Shown: positions 26,139 to 35,303, numbered from the stretch's first letter. The stretch: DNA of 40,363 bases from Collinsella sp. (GCA_031295385.1 JAUMOL010000025.1:1-40363), one strand, 5' to 3'. A program made the numbers and translations. The notes: generated from the letters alone by a model not told the origin.

Positions 26139-26206
26139 GTCTTTACCTTTCGATATGCGGCGCCGCGCTGAGGGGCGCCGCAGAAACTTGCAAAACAGTT
26201 ACGGCA

Positions 26207-27046
26207 TCAGCCCTTGACGGCACCTGCCACCACGCCGTCGATGATGTACTTCTGGCAGAGGATGTACATGATGACGATGGGGATAACGACCATCATGATG
26301 CAGGCCATCATGGGACCGAGCTCGACGTGGCCGTAGCCGCCGCGGAAGTACTGGATCAAGATAGGAATGGTCCTGTACTTGGTGGAGTCGAGGGTAAGGT
26401 AGGGCAGCAGATAGTCGTTCCAGACCCACATGGTCTCGAGAATGCCGACCGAAAGATAGGTGGGCTTCATGATGGGAAGGACGATCTTAAAGAACACCTG
26501 AACCGGGTTGCAGCCGTCGATCATGGCCGCCTCTTCGATCTCGAGCGGAATGTTCTTTACAAAGCCGGCGAACATAAAGACCGCCAGGCCCGCGCCAAAG
26601 CCAAGATAGATAAAGCAGATGTTGAACGGCGTGTTAAAGCCGATGCGGTCCGCCAAATTGGACAGCGTGAACATGAGCATTTGGAAGGGCACGACCATCG
26701 AGAAGACGAACAGGTAATAGAAGAAGTTCGAGATCTTGTTGTTGACACGGACTACGTACCAAGCGCACATGGAGCAGCACACCAAGATCAGAACGACCGA
26801 CGTGACCGTGATGATGAGCGAGTACATAAACGCCGAGGCAAAGCCCTGCTCGTTAAGAGCGTGCACGTAGTTTGCGAGACCGTTGAACGTCTCGGGCGTG
26901 AGCAGATCGAATGCCGTGGTGGTGCTGATTGCAGTTGCCTTTTTAAAGGAATTGAGCGCAATCATGAACACGGGGTAGATCCATGCGAGCGACAGGATCG
27001 TAAAGAAAATCGAGAGCGCGCGGTTGATAGCCTTATCGCGTTTCAT
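26207..27046 (-). CDS. Sugar ABC importer permease, MalG-like
   Basis: 279 residues, MalG/MsmG family, six membrane helices (for example ALSIFFTILSLAWIYPVFMI, SLIITVTSVVLILVCCSMCA). The EAA motif that contacts the ATPase is EIEEAAMIDGCNPVQVFFKI (about residues 172-191) near IVLPIMKP. It starts with TAATG overlap to the MalF-like gene, so the two are coupled. The C-terminus has the ending YIIDGVVAGAVKG that is typical of MalG. It forms a heterodimer with the MalF-like subunit in the membrane. Substrate probably an alpha-glucoside or maltodextrin judging from malQ and glgP. Confidence 0.93.
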   Translation of the reverse strand: MKRDKAINRALSIFFTILSLAWIYPVFMIALNSFKKATAISTTTAFDLLTPETFNGLANYVHALNEQGFASAFMYSLIITVTSVVLILVCCSMCAWYVVRVNNKISNFFYYLFVFSMVVPFQMLMFTLSNLADRIGFNTPFNICFIYLGFGAGLAVFMFAGFVKNIPLEIEEAAMIDGCNPVQVFFKIVLPIMKPTYLSVGILETMWVWNDYLLPYLTLDSTKYRTIPILIQYFRGGYGHVELGPMMACIMMVVIPIVIMYILCQKYIIDGVVAGAVKG

Positions 27047-27900
27047 TACTGCTGCACCTCCTTGGACCTCGTGGCCTTAAGCTGAATCATGGAGATAGCG
27101 ACGACCAGGATGCAGAAGATAACTGCCTTGGCCTGACCGATGCCCTGCCATGCGATACCGGCACGCGAGTAGAACGTGTTGTAGATGTTCAGGGCGAGCA
27201 TCTCGGTGGAGTGTGCGGGAGCGCCGCCGGTAAGGGCGAGGTTCTGGTCGAACAGCTTAAAGCCGTTGGTGATGGACAGGAACAGGCAGATGGTGATCGT
27301 CGGCATCAGATTGGGGATCTTAACCTTCCAAAACGTCTGCCATGCCGTGGCGCCGTCGACCTTGGCGGCCTCGATGTAGTCGGACGGAATGGACTGCAGA
27401 CCAGCGATGTAGATGATCATCATGTAGCCGACCTGCTGCCACAGGGTCAGGATGATAAGGCCCCAGAAGCCAGCAGCAGAGTTAAGGGCGATGAGCTGGG
27501 CGCCCACGTTGGAGAGCAGGCAGTTGATCAGAATCTGCCAAATGTAGCCCAGCACGATGCCGCCGATCAGGTTAGGCATGAAGAAGATCGTACGGAAGAT
27601 GTTGGTGCCCTTGAGCGCCTTGCGGGTGAGCGCCTGCGCAATGGCCAGGGCGATCACGTTGATGAGCACCGTCGACAGGAAGGCAAACGCCACCGTAAAG
27701 AAGAACGACGTGGCAAACTGCGGATCGGACAGCGCGCGTACGTAGTTCTCGATACCGACAAAGTGCGCGTTACTAATGATAATAAACTGGCAGAACGAGA
27801 GATAGAAGCCCTGGATAAAAGGGATCACGAACCCGATCATAAACGCCAGACACGTGGGCAGCATAAAGAGCGGCCACCAGCGCTTGAGTGCTTTGCCCAT
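27046..27900 (-). CDS. Sugar ABC importer permease, MalF-like
   Basis: 284 residues, MalF/MsmF family without the large periplasmic loop of E. coli MalF. Hydrophobic helices include FMLPTCLAFMIGFVIPFI and VAFAFLSTVLINVIALAIAQ. The EAA motif is YIEAAKVDGATAWQTFWKV (about residues 175-193), followed by IPNLMPTI. The start ATG 27900 has AAAGGA upstream. It lies 87 bp after the binding-protein gene across a hairpin and overlaps the MalG-like gene by one base. Membrane partner for the importer. Confidence 0.93.
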   Translation of the reverse strand: MGKALKRWWPLFMLPTCLAFMIGFVIPFIQGFYLSFCQFIIISNAHFVGIENYVRALSDPQFATSFFFTVAFAFLSTVLINVIALAIAQALTRKALKGTNIFRTIFFMPNLIGGIVLGYIWQILINCLLSNVGAQLIALNSAAGFWGLIILTLWQQVGYMMIIYIAGLQSIPSDYIEAAKVDGATAWQTFWKVKIPNLMPTITICLFLSITNGFKLFDQNLALTGGAPAHSTEMLALNIYNTFYSRAGIAWQGIGQAKAVIFCILVVAISMIQLKATRSKEVQQ

Positions 27901-27920
27901 AAAAGGGTCCTTTCAATATG

Positions 27921-27956
27921 CAGGGGGCGGGCAAACCAACGTCTGCCCGCCCCCTG
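27921..27956 (-). promoter_or_regulatory. Intercistronic hairpin after the binding-protein gene
   Basis: 27921-27933 pairs perfectly with 27944-27956 (13 bp). No T-run follows on the minus strand. As in other binding-protein operons it probably protects the upstream message and lowers permease expression. Confidence 0.7.
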
Positions 27957-27987
27957 TCGCTAATCAGATAGCTTGGGCAGCAACTGC

Positions 27988-29304
27988 TTACTCGGAAGCG
28001 GCCTTCTCGGTCTTCCAGCCATCGACGAAGGCGTTCTTGACGCCGTCCCACTTGCTGTTATCGGCAGCGTAGGCAATCAGAGCCTGCTTGAGGTTCTTCT
28101 TCCACTCCTCGGAGGGAATGTAGACGAAGTCCCAAGCGACGGTCTTCTTGCCGTCCTTGGCCATGGCAACGGCCTGCTGCGAGAAGACGTTGGTGGTCTC
28201 CTTGGCGCTCTTGAACGGAGCGGTCAGACCCATCTTGTCGGCGATGATGCTGGTCGGGGTGTCAGCGGTGACGCACCAATACATGAAGTCCTCGGTGGCC
28301 TTCTGGGCATCCTCGGAAGCCTGGGAACTGACGCACCAGTAGTTCTCGCCGCCGGAGCACAGGCCCTGGTTCTCCTCGCCGTCAACACCGATGTAGATGG
28401 GCATCATGCCAATCTGATCGTCGGTCATGCCGGCCTTGACGAGGTCAGAGTAGGCCCAAGAGCCGTTCTGGTAGAAGACGGCCTTGCCGGTTGCGAACTC
28501 GTTGGTGGCGTCGTCGCCGGTCTTGGAAGCAAGCTGCGAAGGATCGCAGGTGGAGTCGGTGATGTACAGGTCGAAGATCTGCTTGTAGTTGTCGAGGAAC
28601 TCACCCTTGATCTCGTCGTCCTCCTGGTTGTGCTCCTTCTCAAACTCGTAGTAGAGCGGCATGTTGGCAAGGTGGGTGGTGTAGCGCCAGCTGGAGGAGT
28701 CGTCCATGCCGGCGGAAGTGAAGGCACCCTCGACACCAAGCTCGTCCTTGCGGGCCTGGATGTCGTCGGCACAAGCCTTCAGCTTGTCGAAGGAGTTGAT
28801 GTCCTCGGCCTTGTAGCCAGCCTTCTCGAGCAGCTGCTTGTTGTAAATAATGCCGAAGCTCTCCTGAACCCAGTCGATGCACACATCCTTGCCGTCGGAC
28901 TGCAGAGCCAGGGAGTCGTCAATGAGCTCACCGCGGAGCTTGGTATCGGACAGGTCGGCGCAGTAATCCTTCCAGTTCTTAAGACCGGTGGGGCCGTTGA
29001 CCTGGAACAGGGTCGGAGCGGAGCTCTTGGACATCTCGGACTTGAGCTTCTCCTCGTAGGTGTTGGAGGCGGCGGTCACGATCTTGACCTCGACGCCCTT
29101 CTCCTTCTTGTACGCCTTGGCGATCTCCTTCCACTCCTTGTCGACCTCGGGCTTGAATTGGAGGAAGTAGACCTCGGCAGCGTCACCAGAAGCAGAGGAG
29201 CCGGAGCCGGCGGAGCCACCGCAGCCCACGAGACCCAGACCAAGAACCGCAGCCGCGGAACCAGCAAAGCCCAGGAACTGCCTTCTGCTCATTTCGTTCT
29301 TCAT
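27988..29304 (-). CDS. Sugar-binding lipoprotein of an ABC importer (family 1)
   Basis: 438 residues from ATG 29304 (MKNEMSRRQFLGFAG), six bases after GGGTGG. The signal has both a twin-arginine motif (SRRQFLGF) and a lipobox (GLGLVGCGG, Cys near residue 30), so it is probably exported folded and lipid-anchored on the outer face. The mature part is a family-1 solute-binding protein: IIYNKQLLEKAGY, a tryptophan-rich hinge, YIGVDGEENQGLCSGGENYW and the C-terminal VAWDFVYIPSEEW. It leads the operon with two permeases and the ATPase. Two palindromic candidate operators lie in its upstream region. Ligand likely malto-oligosaccharide or a related glucoside, from context only. Confidence 0.93.
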   Translation of the reverse strand: MKNEMSRRQFLGFAGSAAAVLGLGLVGCGGSAGSGSSASGDAAEVYFLQFKPEVDKEWKEIAKAYKKEKGVEVKIVTAASNTYEEKLKSEMSKSSAPTLFQVNGPTGLKNWKDYCADLSDTKLRGELIDDSLALQSDGKDVCIDWVQESFGIIYNKQLLEKAGYKAEDINSFDKLKACADDIQARKDELGVEGAFTSAGMDDSSSWRYTTHLANMPLYYEFEKEHNQEDDEIKGEFLDNYKQIFDLYITDSTCDPSQLASKTGDDATNEFATGKAVFYQNGSWAYSDLVKAGMTDDQIGMMPIYIGVDGEENQGLCSGGENYWCVSSQASEDAQKATEDFMYWCVTADTPTSIIADKMGLTAPFKSAKETTNVFSQQAVAMAKDGKKTVAWDFVYIPSEEWKKNLKQALIAYAADNSKWDGVKNAFVDGWKTEKAASE

Positions 29305-29412
29305 TACAATCCACCCTTTCACACCGTGGCGGCACCCTTTGCCGCCGCCTTCGGAGATTGGCTCGGGGACTTTGCCCCTTTTGCTGATTTGTACAATACG
29401 CTATTTGGCTAG

Positions 29413-29424
29413 TTGTTTGAACAA
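29413..29424. promoter_or_regulatory. TTGTTTAAACAA-like operator, site 1 of the ABC operon
   Basis: TTGTTTGAACAA, one mismatch to the proposed palindrome, 109 bp upstream of the binding-protein start. Confidence 0.5.
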
Positions 29425-29487
29425 GTATTACTAGAGCGGTAGAAAAACTTCGGTGAACGGTAATTTCAACTTGATACTTGACAAGTT

Positions 29488-29499
29488 TTGTATAAACAA
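29488..29499. promoter_or_regulatory. TTGTTTAAACAA-like operator, site 2 of the ABC operon
   Basis: TTGTATAAACAA, one mismatch to the proposed palindrome, and also close to the TreR-type site TTGTATATACAA. Centres of sites 1 and 2 are 75 bp apart, which suits DNA looping. Confidence 0.5.
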
Positions 29500-29517
29500 T
29501 TATTTGTTATCTAATGC

Positions 29518-29572
29518 AGAGAAAACGCCCGGTCAAGCCGATGTACCGTCGGTTTGACCGGGCGTTTTCTCT
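29518..29572 (-). terminator. Long hairpin after the GntR gene
   Basis: 29518-29541 pairs with 29549-29572 (24 bp with one G-T pair, 7-nt loop). It lies 38 bases past the gntR stop and ends in TTTTCTCT on the minus strand, so it probably isolates gntR from the ABC operon promoter. Confidence 0.8.
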
Positions 29573-29610
29573 TTGAGGCCATGAGTCTCGTCAGGCTGCG
29601 AGCTAGCCGG

Positions 29611-30330
29611 CTATCGCTTGGAATTGACGCGGTAATGGAAGATCTCGGGGTGTGTGCGAGTGTGCGTCACCTCAAACAAGATGCCATCCGAGGTGTACGA
29701 CTGACTCTCCATGACGGCAACGCAGTTGTATTTGCCGAGGTCAAGATAGCTGCAGTCCTCATCGTTGGCGAGCTCGACACTCACCGTACGACGGCTCGCC
29801 ATCACTTTGACACCGCGCTTGTGCTCCAGATAGCCGTAAATAGAATCTGCCGCGATCTCGGGAGTCAGGCCCTTGGCGATCGACGCCAAAAAATAGCCAT
29901 GGTCCACTTGGCGCGCGTTGCCGTTGAGGCTTCGGACACGCACTACGCGAATCAACTCCTCGCCCGCCTTAAAGCCCAGGTGACGAGAGAGTTGCTCGGT
30001 GCAAACCAGATGTTCGAAAGACTTAACGTCCGTCGATGCAACGGCATTGTTGCGCTTTGCAAACTCGCCAAACGACTCAACCTCTTCGAGTGCGCCCAAC
30101 ATGTCGGTTTCGCCCTTAAGCCAAATAACGCGCACGCCCTTGCCGTGTATGGGCTGCACAAACATCCCGTCGGCCAGCATGCTCAAAGCGCGGCGGACGG
30201 TATTGCGCGTGCAGCCAAATTCCGCGGTCAGCTCGGCTTCGGTTGGCAGCATCTCCTGAAACGCATAGGTCCCATTAATGATGCGCGAGCGTATTTCTCG
30301 GTAGATTCCTTCGTATATCGCTTTTGGCAT
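29611..30330 (-). CDS. GntR/UTRA transcriptional regulator, TreR-like
   Basis: 239 residues from ATG 30330, with GAGGTGAAACA upstream. The winged helix (residues about 5-72) reads IYREIRSRIINGTYAF, LPTEAELTAEFGCTRNTVRR and PIHGKGVRVIW. The UTRA domain (about 80-235) includes RVRSLNGNARQVDHGYFLAS. The overall length and layout match TreR and related sugar-phosphate repressors (family knowledge). It is divergent from the PTS-phosphatase fusion gene across a 229-bp region with two TTGTTTAAAC sites. It is the best candidate for the regulator of the TTGTTTAAACAA-like sites here, with the sugar-6-phosphate made by that PTS as inducer. Confidence 0.92.
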   Translation of the reverse strand: MPKAIYEGIYREIRSRIINGTYAFQEMLPTEAELTAEFGCTRNTVRRALSMLADGMFVQPIHGKGVRVIWLKGETDMLGALEEVESFGEFAKRNNAVASTDVKSFEHLVCTEQLSRHLGFKAGEELIRVVRVRSLNGNARQVDHGYFLASIAKGLTPEIAADSIYGYLEHKRGVKVMASRRTVSVELANDEDCSYLDLGKYNCVAVMESQSYTSDGILFEVTHTRTHPEIFHYRVNSKR

Positions 30331-30384
30331 TGTTTCACCTCTACATTATTCATTTCCGGCTAGGCACGATAGCATTTCTTAAAG

Positions 30385-30396
30385 TTGTTTAAACCG
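30385..30396. promoter_or_regulatory. TTGTTTAAACAA-like operator, gntR side
   Basis: TTGTTTAAACCG, two mismatches at one edge. It is 55 bp upstream of the gntR start, suited to autoregulation. Confidence 0.45.
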
Positions 30397-30506
30397 AATA
30401 TCGGTAAAGCGACAGGATTTAACCGTTGACGGTTTCTGTCATGCCCAAATCGGTTTCGCTCAAAACTGCCGGTACGACAATCGTCTGGTCCTCTACAATG
30501 AATCCA

Positions 30507-30518
30507 TTGTTTAAACGT
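30507..30518. promoter_or_regulatory. TTGTTTAAACAA-like operator, PTS side
   Basis: TTGTTTAAACGT, two mismatches at one edge, 42 bp upstream of the PTS start; a possible -10 TACAAT (30494-30499) overlaps its upstream side. Confidence 0.45.
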
Positions 30519-30559
30519 TTCCCCACGCGCAACGCGCCTCGATATTCGGAAGGCAGAAC

Positions 30560-33010
30560 ATGCTGCAAAAAATCCAACGCTTTGGCGGGGCAATGTTCGC
30601 GCCCGCCATGCTGTTTTCTATATCAGGCCTCATGGTCGGCGTCTCCGCTCTCGCAACGACTGCGGACATCGTCGGCGATCTCGCCGTATACGGAACCCCT
30701 TGGTACGTTTTTTGGACCATCATCCAGCGCGGCTCGTGGACGGTCTTTAAACGCCTCCCGCTCCTTTTTGCCGTAGCGCTGCCCATCGGTCTTGCCCAAA
30801 AACAACCGGCTCGTTGCTGTCTCGAGGCTCTCGTCGCCTATTTTGCCTACTGCTTCTTTTTGAGCGAGATCATTAAGCTGAGCGGAGACAACCTTGGACT
30901 TGAGTACCCGTCATCTTTGACCTCCGCCAGCGGTATCACCGTCATCGACGGCATCAAGACGCTCGACACCGGCATTATCGGCCCGCTGGCGGTATCGGCA
31001 ACCGTCGTTGCCATCCATGACCGCTTCTACGATGCCAAGGTTCCCGATTGGCTCGGCACCTTCTCGGGCTCCTCGCTGGTCTACCTCATCAGCTTTTTTG
31101 CCGTGTTTGCCCTTGCTGCTATCTCGGCCGCCATCGTGCCCTACGTATACGATGTAACCGATACGCTGCGTCACGCGCTTGCAGGCGTCGGTCCCTTTGG
31201 CGTGGGCATCTTTGTCTTTTTAGAACGAGCACTCGAGCCCTTTGGCCTGCACCACCTGCTCTACATGCCGATCTACTACGACAACCTGGTCATTAACGAC
31301 GGCATCTACGCCACGTGGAGCAGTTTGCTCCCCATCCTCTCCCATAGCACGCGCCCCCTTAATGAGCTTGCGCCGTGGGCCGGTTTTACCGCCACCGGCT
31401 GGGTCAAGCTCTTTGGCCTTCCTGCCATCGCAGCTGCGTTCTACTCCACCGCAAAACCCGAGCGCCGCGCCGGCCTCAGGGTCATCCTTGTTCCCGCCAT
31501 CATCGCCTCGGTGGTTTGCGGCGTTACCGAGCCACTCGAGTTTCTCTTTATGTTCACCCACCCCGGGCTCTTTTTGCTCTACGCCGTCTTATCGTCTTGC
31601 CTTGCCACAACCATGAATCTCTTTGGCATCGTCGGCATCTTCTCGGGCGGCCTGATGGAGATGGCAGCCTTCAACTTTATTCCGCTCATGCGCACGCATG
31701 CCGGTGCCTATCTTTTGGCGCTCGGTATCGGCCTTGCCTTTAGCCTCATCTTTTTTGTTAGTTTTCGAGCACTCATCTTGGTCTATGACCTTAAGACACC
31801 GGGCCGCGAGGATCATGTTGCCAATCGCGCGGCAATCGATTGTTTAACGGGAAGCGACTTTGCCAAAGAGCAATCCCCCAATGACGAGGTCGATAGTCGA
31901 TCCGATCAAGATCACGTCCTCGCTGAGCGGGTAATTCAGCTTTTAGGTGGCGTTGGCAATATCGTGGGCGCAACCAACTGCGCCACGCGCCTGCGCGTCG
32001 AGGTCGCAGACCCTTCCATCGTTGCAGATAACGCGTCGTTTGTCGCGGTGGGCGCCAAGGGCCTCATCATTACGGGCAAGACCGCCCAGGTGGTCATCGG
32101 CATCTCCGTTCCCCGCGTTAAAGAGCATTTTGACCAGATCATGGGCCTCGAGCCGGAATTTGTGCCCACCACCTCGGCCTCCCCTGCCGCCAGCGCAGCC
32201 CATAAGCGCGGCGATATTTGCTTCTTCGATATCGACGGAACGCTCGCCTGGCAAGACCCCAGGCTCGCCCAAGACCTTCCCGAAGACGAGCGGGACCTCT
32301 CCCCCTATCCCAACGAGGCGGTTTCGCAGGCAATCCGCGAGTTTGTCGCCAACGGCAACATGGCCTTTATCTGCACGGGACGTACCCTCAGCTGCATCCA
32401 CCCCAAACTTCTTGAGCTGCCTTGGACCGGCATCGTCTGTCTTGCGGGCGGTTACGCCGAGATCAACGGACACGCAATTCGCGATCTGTCGATGACGCCC
32501 AGCATGCTGCAGCATCTTGCCCCCTACCTTGAGCAATCGGGCGAGGTCATCCGCTTTGAGGGCCTCAACGGCGTCGTGCGCATGAGTGCCGATGCGCCCG
32601 ATGCTCCCGGATACGCGCGCACCCTGGGCGACGCAGTCACGCAGCTGCAACATTACAGTGTCTACAAGATCTTGATGTCTACATCGCTCGCCAACCACAT
32701 CGCTCAAGATAAGGCACTTGAGCCGCTGCTGTGCTTTAACGAGCTCGAACTCGAGGTAACCGAAATCTCGCCCCGCGAATGCACGAAGCGCGGGGGCATC
32801 CAGTCTGTACTCGACGCCCTCGACCCCCACCACGGAACCGTATACGGCATTGGCGACGCCAGCAATGACGTCTCGCTGATGAACGCCGTCGATGTCGGTA
32901 TCGCCATGGGCAATGCGCCGGACTATCTCAAGGATAAGGCCGATTACGTGACCGACACCGTCGATCATGACGGTGTCGTTGCGGCGCTCGAGCATTTTAG
33001 GCTGATTTAG
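30560..33010 (+). CDS. PTS glucoside transporter EIIC-EIIB fused to a HAD phosphatase
   Basis: 816 residues from ATG 30560, six bases after GGAAGG. Residues about 1-415 are a glucose/glucoside-family EIIC with some ten membrane helices and the segment SVVCGVTEPLEFLFMFTHPG. About 455-530 is EIIB: GGVGNIVGATNCATRLRVEV with phosphorylation Cys 474. About 550-816 is a Cof-type HAD hydrolase: FFDIDGTL (nucleophile Asp 557, acid/base Asp 559), ICTGRTLS, and GIGDASNDVSLMNAVDVGIAMGNA. The protein would take up and phosphorylate a sugar and may dephosphorylate it at once, giving free sugar inside. EIIA is absent and must come from elsewhere. A PTS fused to its own phosphatase is unusual. Divergent from a TreR-like gene. 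Confidence 0.92.
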   Translation: MLQKIQRFGGAMFAPAMLFSISGLMVGVSALATTADIVGDLAVYGTPWYVFWTIIQRGSWTVFKRLPLLFAVALPIGLAQKQPARCCLEALVAYFAYCFFLSEIIKLSGDNLGLEYPSSLTSASGITVIDGIKTLDTGIIGPLAVSATVVAIHDRFYDAKVPDWLGTFSGSSLVYLISFFAVFALAAISAAIVPYVYDVTDTLRHALAGVGPFGVGIFVFLERALEPFGLHHLLYMPIYYDNLVINDGIYATWSSLLPILSHSTRPLNELAPWAGFTATGWVKLFGLPAIAAAFYSTAKPERRAGLRVILVPAIIASVVCGVTEPLEFLFMFTHPGLFLLYAVLSSCLATTMNLFGIVGIFSGGLMEMAAFNFIPLMRTHAGAYLLALGIGLAFSLIFFVSFRALILVYDLKTPGREDHVANRAAIDCLTGSDFAKEQSPNDEVDSRSDQDHVLAERVIQLLGGVGNIVGATNCATRLRVEVADPSIVADNASFVAVGAKGLIITGKTAQVVIGISVPRVKEHFDQIMGLEPEFVPTTSASPAASAAHKRGDICFFDIDGTLAWQDPRLAQDLPEDERDLSPYPNEAVSQAIREFVANGNMAFICTGRTLSCIHPKLLELPWTGIVCLAGGYAEINGHAIRDLSMTPSMLQHLAPYLEQSGEVIRFEGLNGVVRMSADAPDAPGYARTLGDAVTQLQHYSVYKILMSTSLANHIAQDKALEPLLCFNELELEVTEISPRECTKRGGIQSVLDALDPHHGTVYGIGDASNDVSLMNAVDVGIAMGNAPDYLKDKADYVTDTVDHDGVVAALEHFRLI

Positions 33011-33123
33011 GCACGCTCCATCAAACGCACGCCCGTTGTCCTAAATCGCCAAAACTGCCGCGCCAAACGCCCTGATGTGGCAATATGTTGTCTGCATATT
33101 GCATCAATGCAACCTCAGAAAGA

Positions 33124-34149
33124 ATGCGAGAACCCGTGTCCAGTCCGTTTACCAGCTTTTTAGCCCAGCACTTTGACCAGATTAACGACTATCTGGCCAC
33201 GTTCTTTGACGGACAGGCGACCTCTGCCGATATCGAGCGCTACCTGTATGCGCCGCTCTCGGCTTTTACGGCCAACGCCGGCAAGCGCCACCGTCCGCTT
33301 ATCTGCATGCTCGCCGCAACCGCAGTGGGCGGTAGCTTTGAGAGCGCCCGCAGCGCCGCGGCAGCTATCGAGCATTTCCAGTCGGGCGCGCTCATCCACG
33401 ACGATATCGCCGACAACGGACAGCTGCGCCGCGGCAAGCCCTGCATGCACCTCACCGAGGGCACGGGCCTTGCCATCAATTGTGGCGACCTGGCGCTCAC
33501 CATGGTCACCAAGACGGTTCTCGACGACCCCACGCTGGAGTCCGACGTAAAGTTGCGCGTACTCCACGAGCTCACCGAGATGATCGTCCGCACCATCGAG
33601 GGTCAGGCACTCGACCTGGGTTGGGTCCGTGACGGGCGCTTTGATATCTCGGTTGATGACTACCTGGACATGGCGACGCACAAGACCGCGTTTTACAGCG
33701 GAGCCACGCCGCTTGCCGCCGGAGCCATTATCGGCGGCGGCAGCGATGAGCAAATCGAAGCGCTGCGCGCCTTTGGCCTGCACACGGGCCTTGCCTTCCA
33801 GATCCAAGATGATCTGCTCAACTTGATCGGTACCAAGGAGGCCGCCAACAAGGACTTCCGCACCGACATCACCGAGGGTAAGCGCACGCTCGTTGCCGTG
33901 CACGCTCTGTCAGACGAGCGCTATCACGACGAGATTGAAGCGATCCTCTCCTCGGGCACCGAGGACCCCGCGCAGCTCGCGCGTGCCGTGGACATCTTCC
34001 AAGAGACCGGCTCTATCGATTACGCCCACACTTACGCGCTCGACCTGACCGCTAAGGCCAAAGCGGCCATCGAGAACGTTGAGCTTGATCCGCACGCACG
34101 CGAGCTGTTCCTCTCCATGGCAGATTTCTTTGTGGAGCGCCTTAACTAG
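33124..34149 (+). CDS. Polyprenyl (isoprenoid) diphosphate synthase
   Basis: 341 residues from ATG 33124 (MREPVSSPFTSFLAQ); GTG 33136 and an upstream start at 33085 are alternatives. It condenses isopentenyl diphosphate with allylic diphosphates to make geranylgeranyl- or longer-chain lipids for quinones or carriers. The first Asp-rich motif is HDDIADNGQLRRGKP (DDxxD, Asp 93, 94 and 97). The second is QIQDDLLN, DDxxN instead of the usual DDxxD, a real deviation that also occurs in some relatives. Other helices fit the all-alpha fold (GKRHRPLICMLAA, GGGSDEQIEALRAFG). Chain length cannot be told by eye. It lies downstream of the PTS gene but is probably independent. Confidence 0.92.
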   Translation: MREPVSSPFTSFLAQHFDQINDYLATFFDGQATSADIERYLYAPLSAFTANAGKRHRPLICMLAATAVGGSFESARSAAAAIEHFQSGALIHDDIADNGQLRRGKPCMHLTEGTGLAINCGDLALTMVTKTVLDDPTLESDVKLRVLHELTEMIVRTIEGQALDLGWVRDGRFDISVDDYLDMATHKTAFYSGATPLAAGAIIGGGSDEQIEALRAFGLHTGLAFQIQDDLLNLIGTKEAANKDFRTDITEGKRTLVAVHALSDERYHDEIEAILSSGTEDPAQLARAVDIFQETGSIDYAHTYALDLTAKAKAAIENVELDPHARELFLSMADFFVERLN

Positions 34150-34287
34150 CGGGGGTTATAAAACCTGTCAGCAGCGTATTTGGGTACAACTTGCTACACT
34201 GTTGAGTGCATGTTTATGCATCTCTTTGCGTTGTCTATCCGACACACGCTCAAATAGTACGAATGGTACGCCGAAAGGGGTTCGTTC

Positions 34288-35193
34288 ATGGAACCTATTA
34301 CAACGGGCATGCAGGGAGCAGCCGTCGAGGACGTTCAGTCCCGCCTTCTGCAGCTCGGCTATACAATCGATGACACCGAGGTTGCCGACAAGCGCTTTGG
34401 CACCACCACCGAACAGGCTGTTGGCACCTTTAGGCTCGATAGCGGCCTTGCCGCTGGCTGTTCCGTCGATATCCCCTGCTGGAGCGCCCTGGTCGACGCC
34501 TCGTATAAACTGGGCGACCGCACCCTCTACCTGCGTATGCCCAATTTCCATGGCGCCGACGTGCAGGCCCTGCAGCGCGCTCTCAACGTTTTGGGCTTTG
34601 CCTGTGGTGAAGACGACGGCTACTTTGGTCCGCATACCGAGGCCGCCCTGCAGCAGTTCCAGGAAAATGTCGGCCTGTTTGCCGACGGCATGGCCTTCCA
34701 GGACACCTACGCCTACATCAACCGCCTGCACCATGTGTGGGAGGGCAAGCCCTCGGTCACCGAAGCCGAGTCCCGTATCGGTTTTGCTCGCGCCGCCAAC
34801 GTGCTCGAGCGCTTCCAGATTGCCGTTATCGGCGAGGACCCCATCGCACGCAGCGTTGCGTCGCGCATGTGGAATATCGCCACGGCAACGACCGACAACA
34901 GCGGCATGATGCTCTGCGACTCCGAGGTCCCAACCGACGTTGACCTGGTGCTCGAGATCGCAAGCGATGAGCTGCCCGCCGACGCCGCACCGCGCGCCAC
35001 GATTGCCCTCGCCGAGTGCCACAACCTGGCCCAGCGCATCCGCACTGCCAATGTCGCCGCGCAGCAGAAGCCGGCTCGCATTCGCATTGAGCTCACGGGC
35101 ATGACGCGCTACAACGGCACCTTCACGGCCAGCGACGCGCAGACACTCGCCGTACGCCTGCTCGATGGCGTTTGCGATGCCCTCGCAGATTAG
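34288..35193 (+). CDS. Peptidoglycan-binding protein with two PG_binding_1 domains
   Basis: 301 residues from ATG 34288, seven bases after AAAGGGG. Two PG_binding_1 repeats are clear: MQGAAVEDVQSRLLQLGYTI to FGTTTEQAVGTFR (about residues 8-50) and GADVQALQRALNVLGFAC to FGPHTEAALQQFQ (about 92-133). The C-terminal half (about 170-300) has strand-like pieces such as FQIAVIGEDP and RIRIELTGMTRYNG and could be a decayed amidase-3-like fold, as in actinobacterial CwlM. That is a guess: no zinc ligands are obvious. No signal peptide, so it is cytoplasmic or exported by an unknown route. It could regulate cell-wall precursor synthesis. Confidence 0.85.
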   Translation: MEPITTGMQGAAVEDVQSRLLQLGYTIDDTEVADKRFGTTTEQAVGTFRLDSGLAAGCSVDIPCWSALVDASYKLGDRTLYLRMPNFHGADVQALQRALNVLGFACGEDDGYFGPHTEAALQQFQENVGLFADGMAFQDTYAYINRLHHVWEGKPSVTEAESRIGFARAANVLERFQIAVIGEDPIARSVASRMWNIATATTDNSGMMLCDSEVPTDVDLVLEIASDELPADAAPRATIALAECHNLAQRIRTANVAAQQKPARIRIELTGMTRYNGTFTASDAQTLAVRLLDGVCDALAD

Positions 35194-35231
35194 GTAAACT
35201 AAACGAGTTGCTTTTGGGCAACACCACACAT

Positions 35232-35303
35232 TGGGACGTAGTTTAACGGTAGAACTCCGGTTTTTGGTGCCGGCTGTTGGGGGTTCGAATCCCTCCGTCC
35301 CAG
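35232..35303 (+). tRNA. tRNA-Gln (anticodon TTG)
   Basis: Acceptor stem TGGGACG pairs with CGTCCCA (35232-35238 with 35296-35302). The D arm is AGTTTAACGGTAGAACT-like. The anticodon stem CCGGT/GCCGG encloses TTTTGGT, giving the anticodon TTG. The T arm is GGGGGTTCGAATCCCTC. The discriminator base is G and CCA is encoded at 35304-35306. Confidence 0.95.

Noticed and set aside
27973..29412. A 479-codon plus-strand open frame
   Set aside because: Antisense shadow of the sugar-binding protein gene, Leu/Val/Gly-rich without motifs, while the minus strand encodes a clear lipoprotein.
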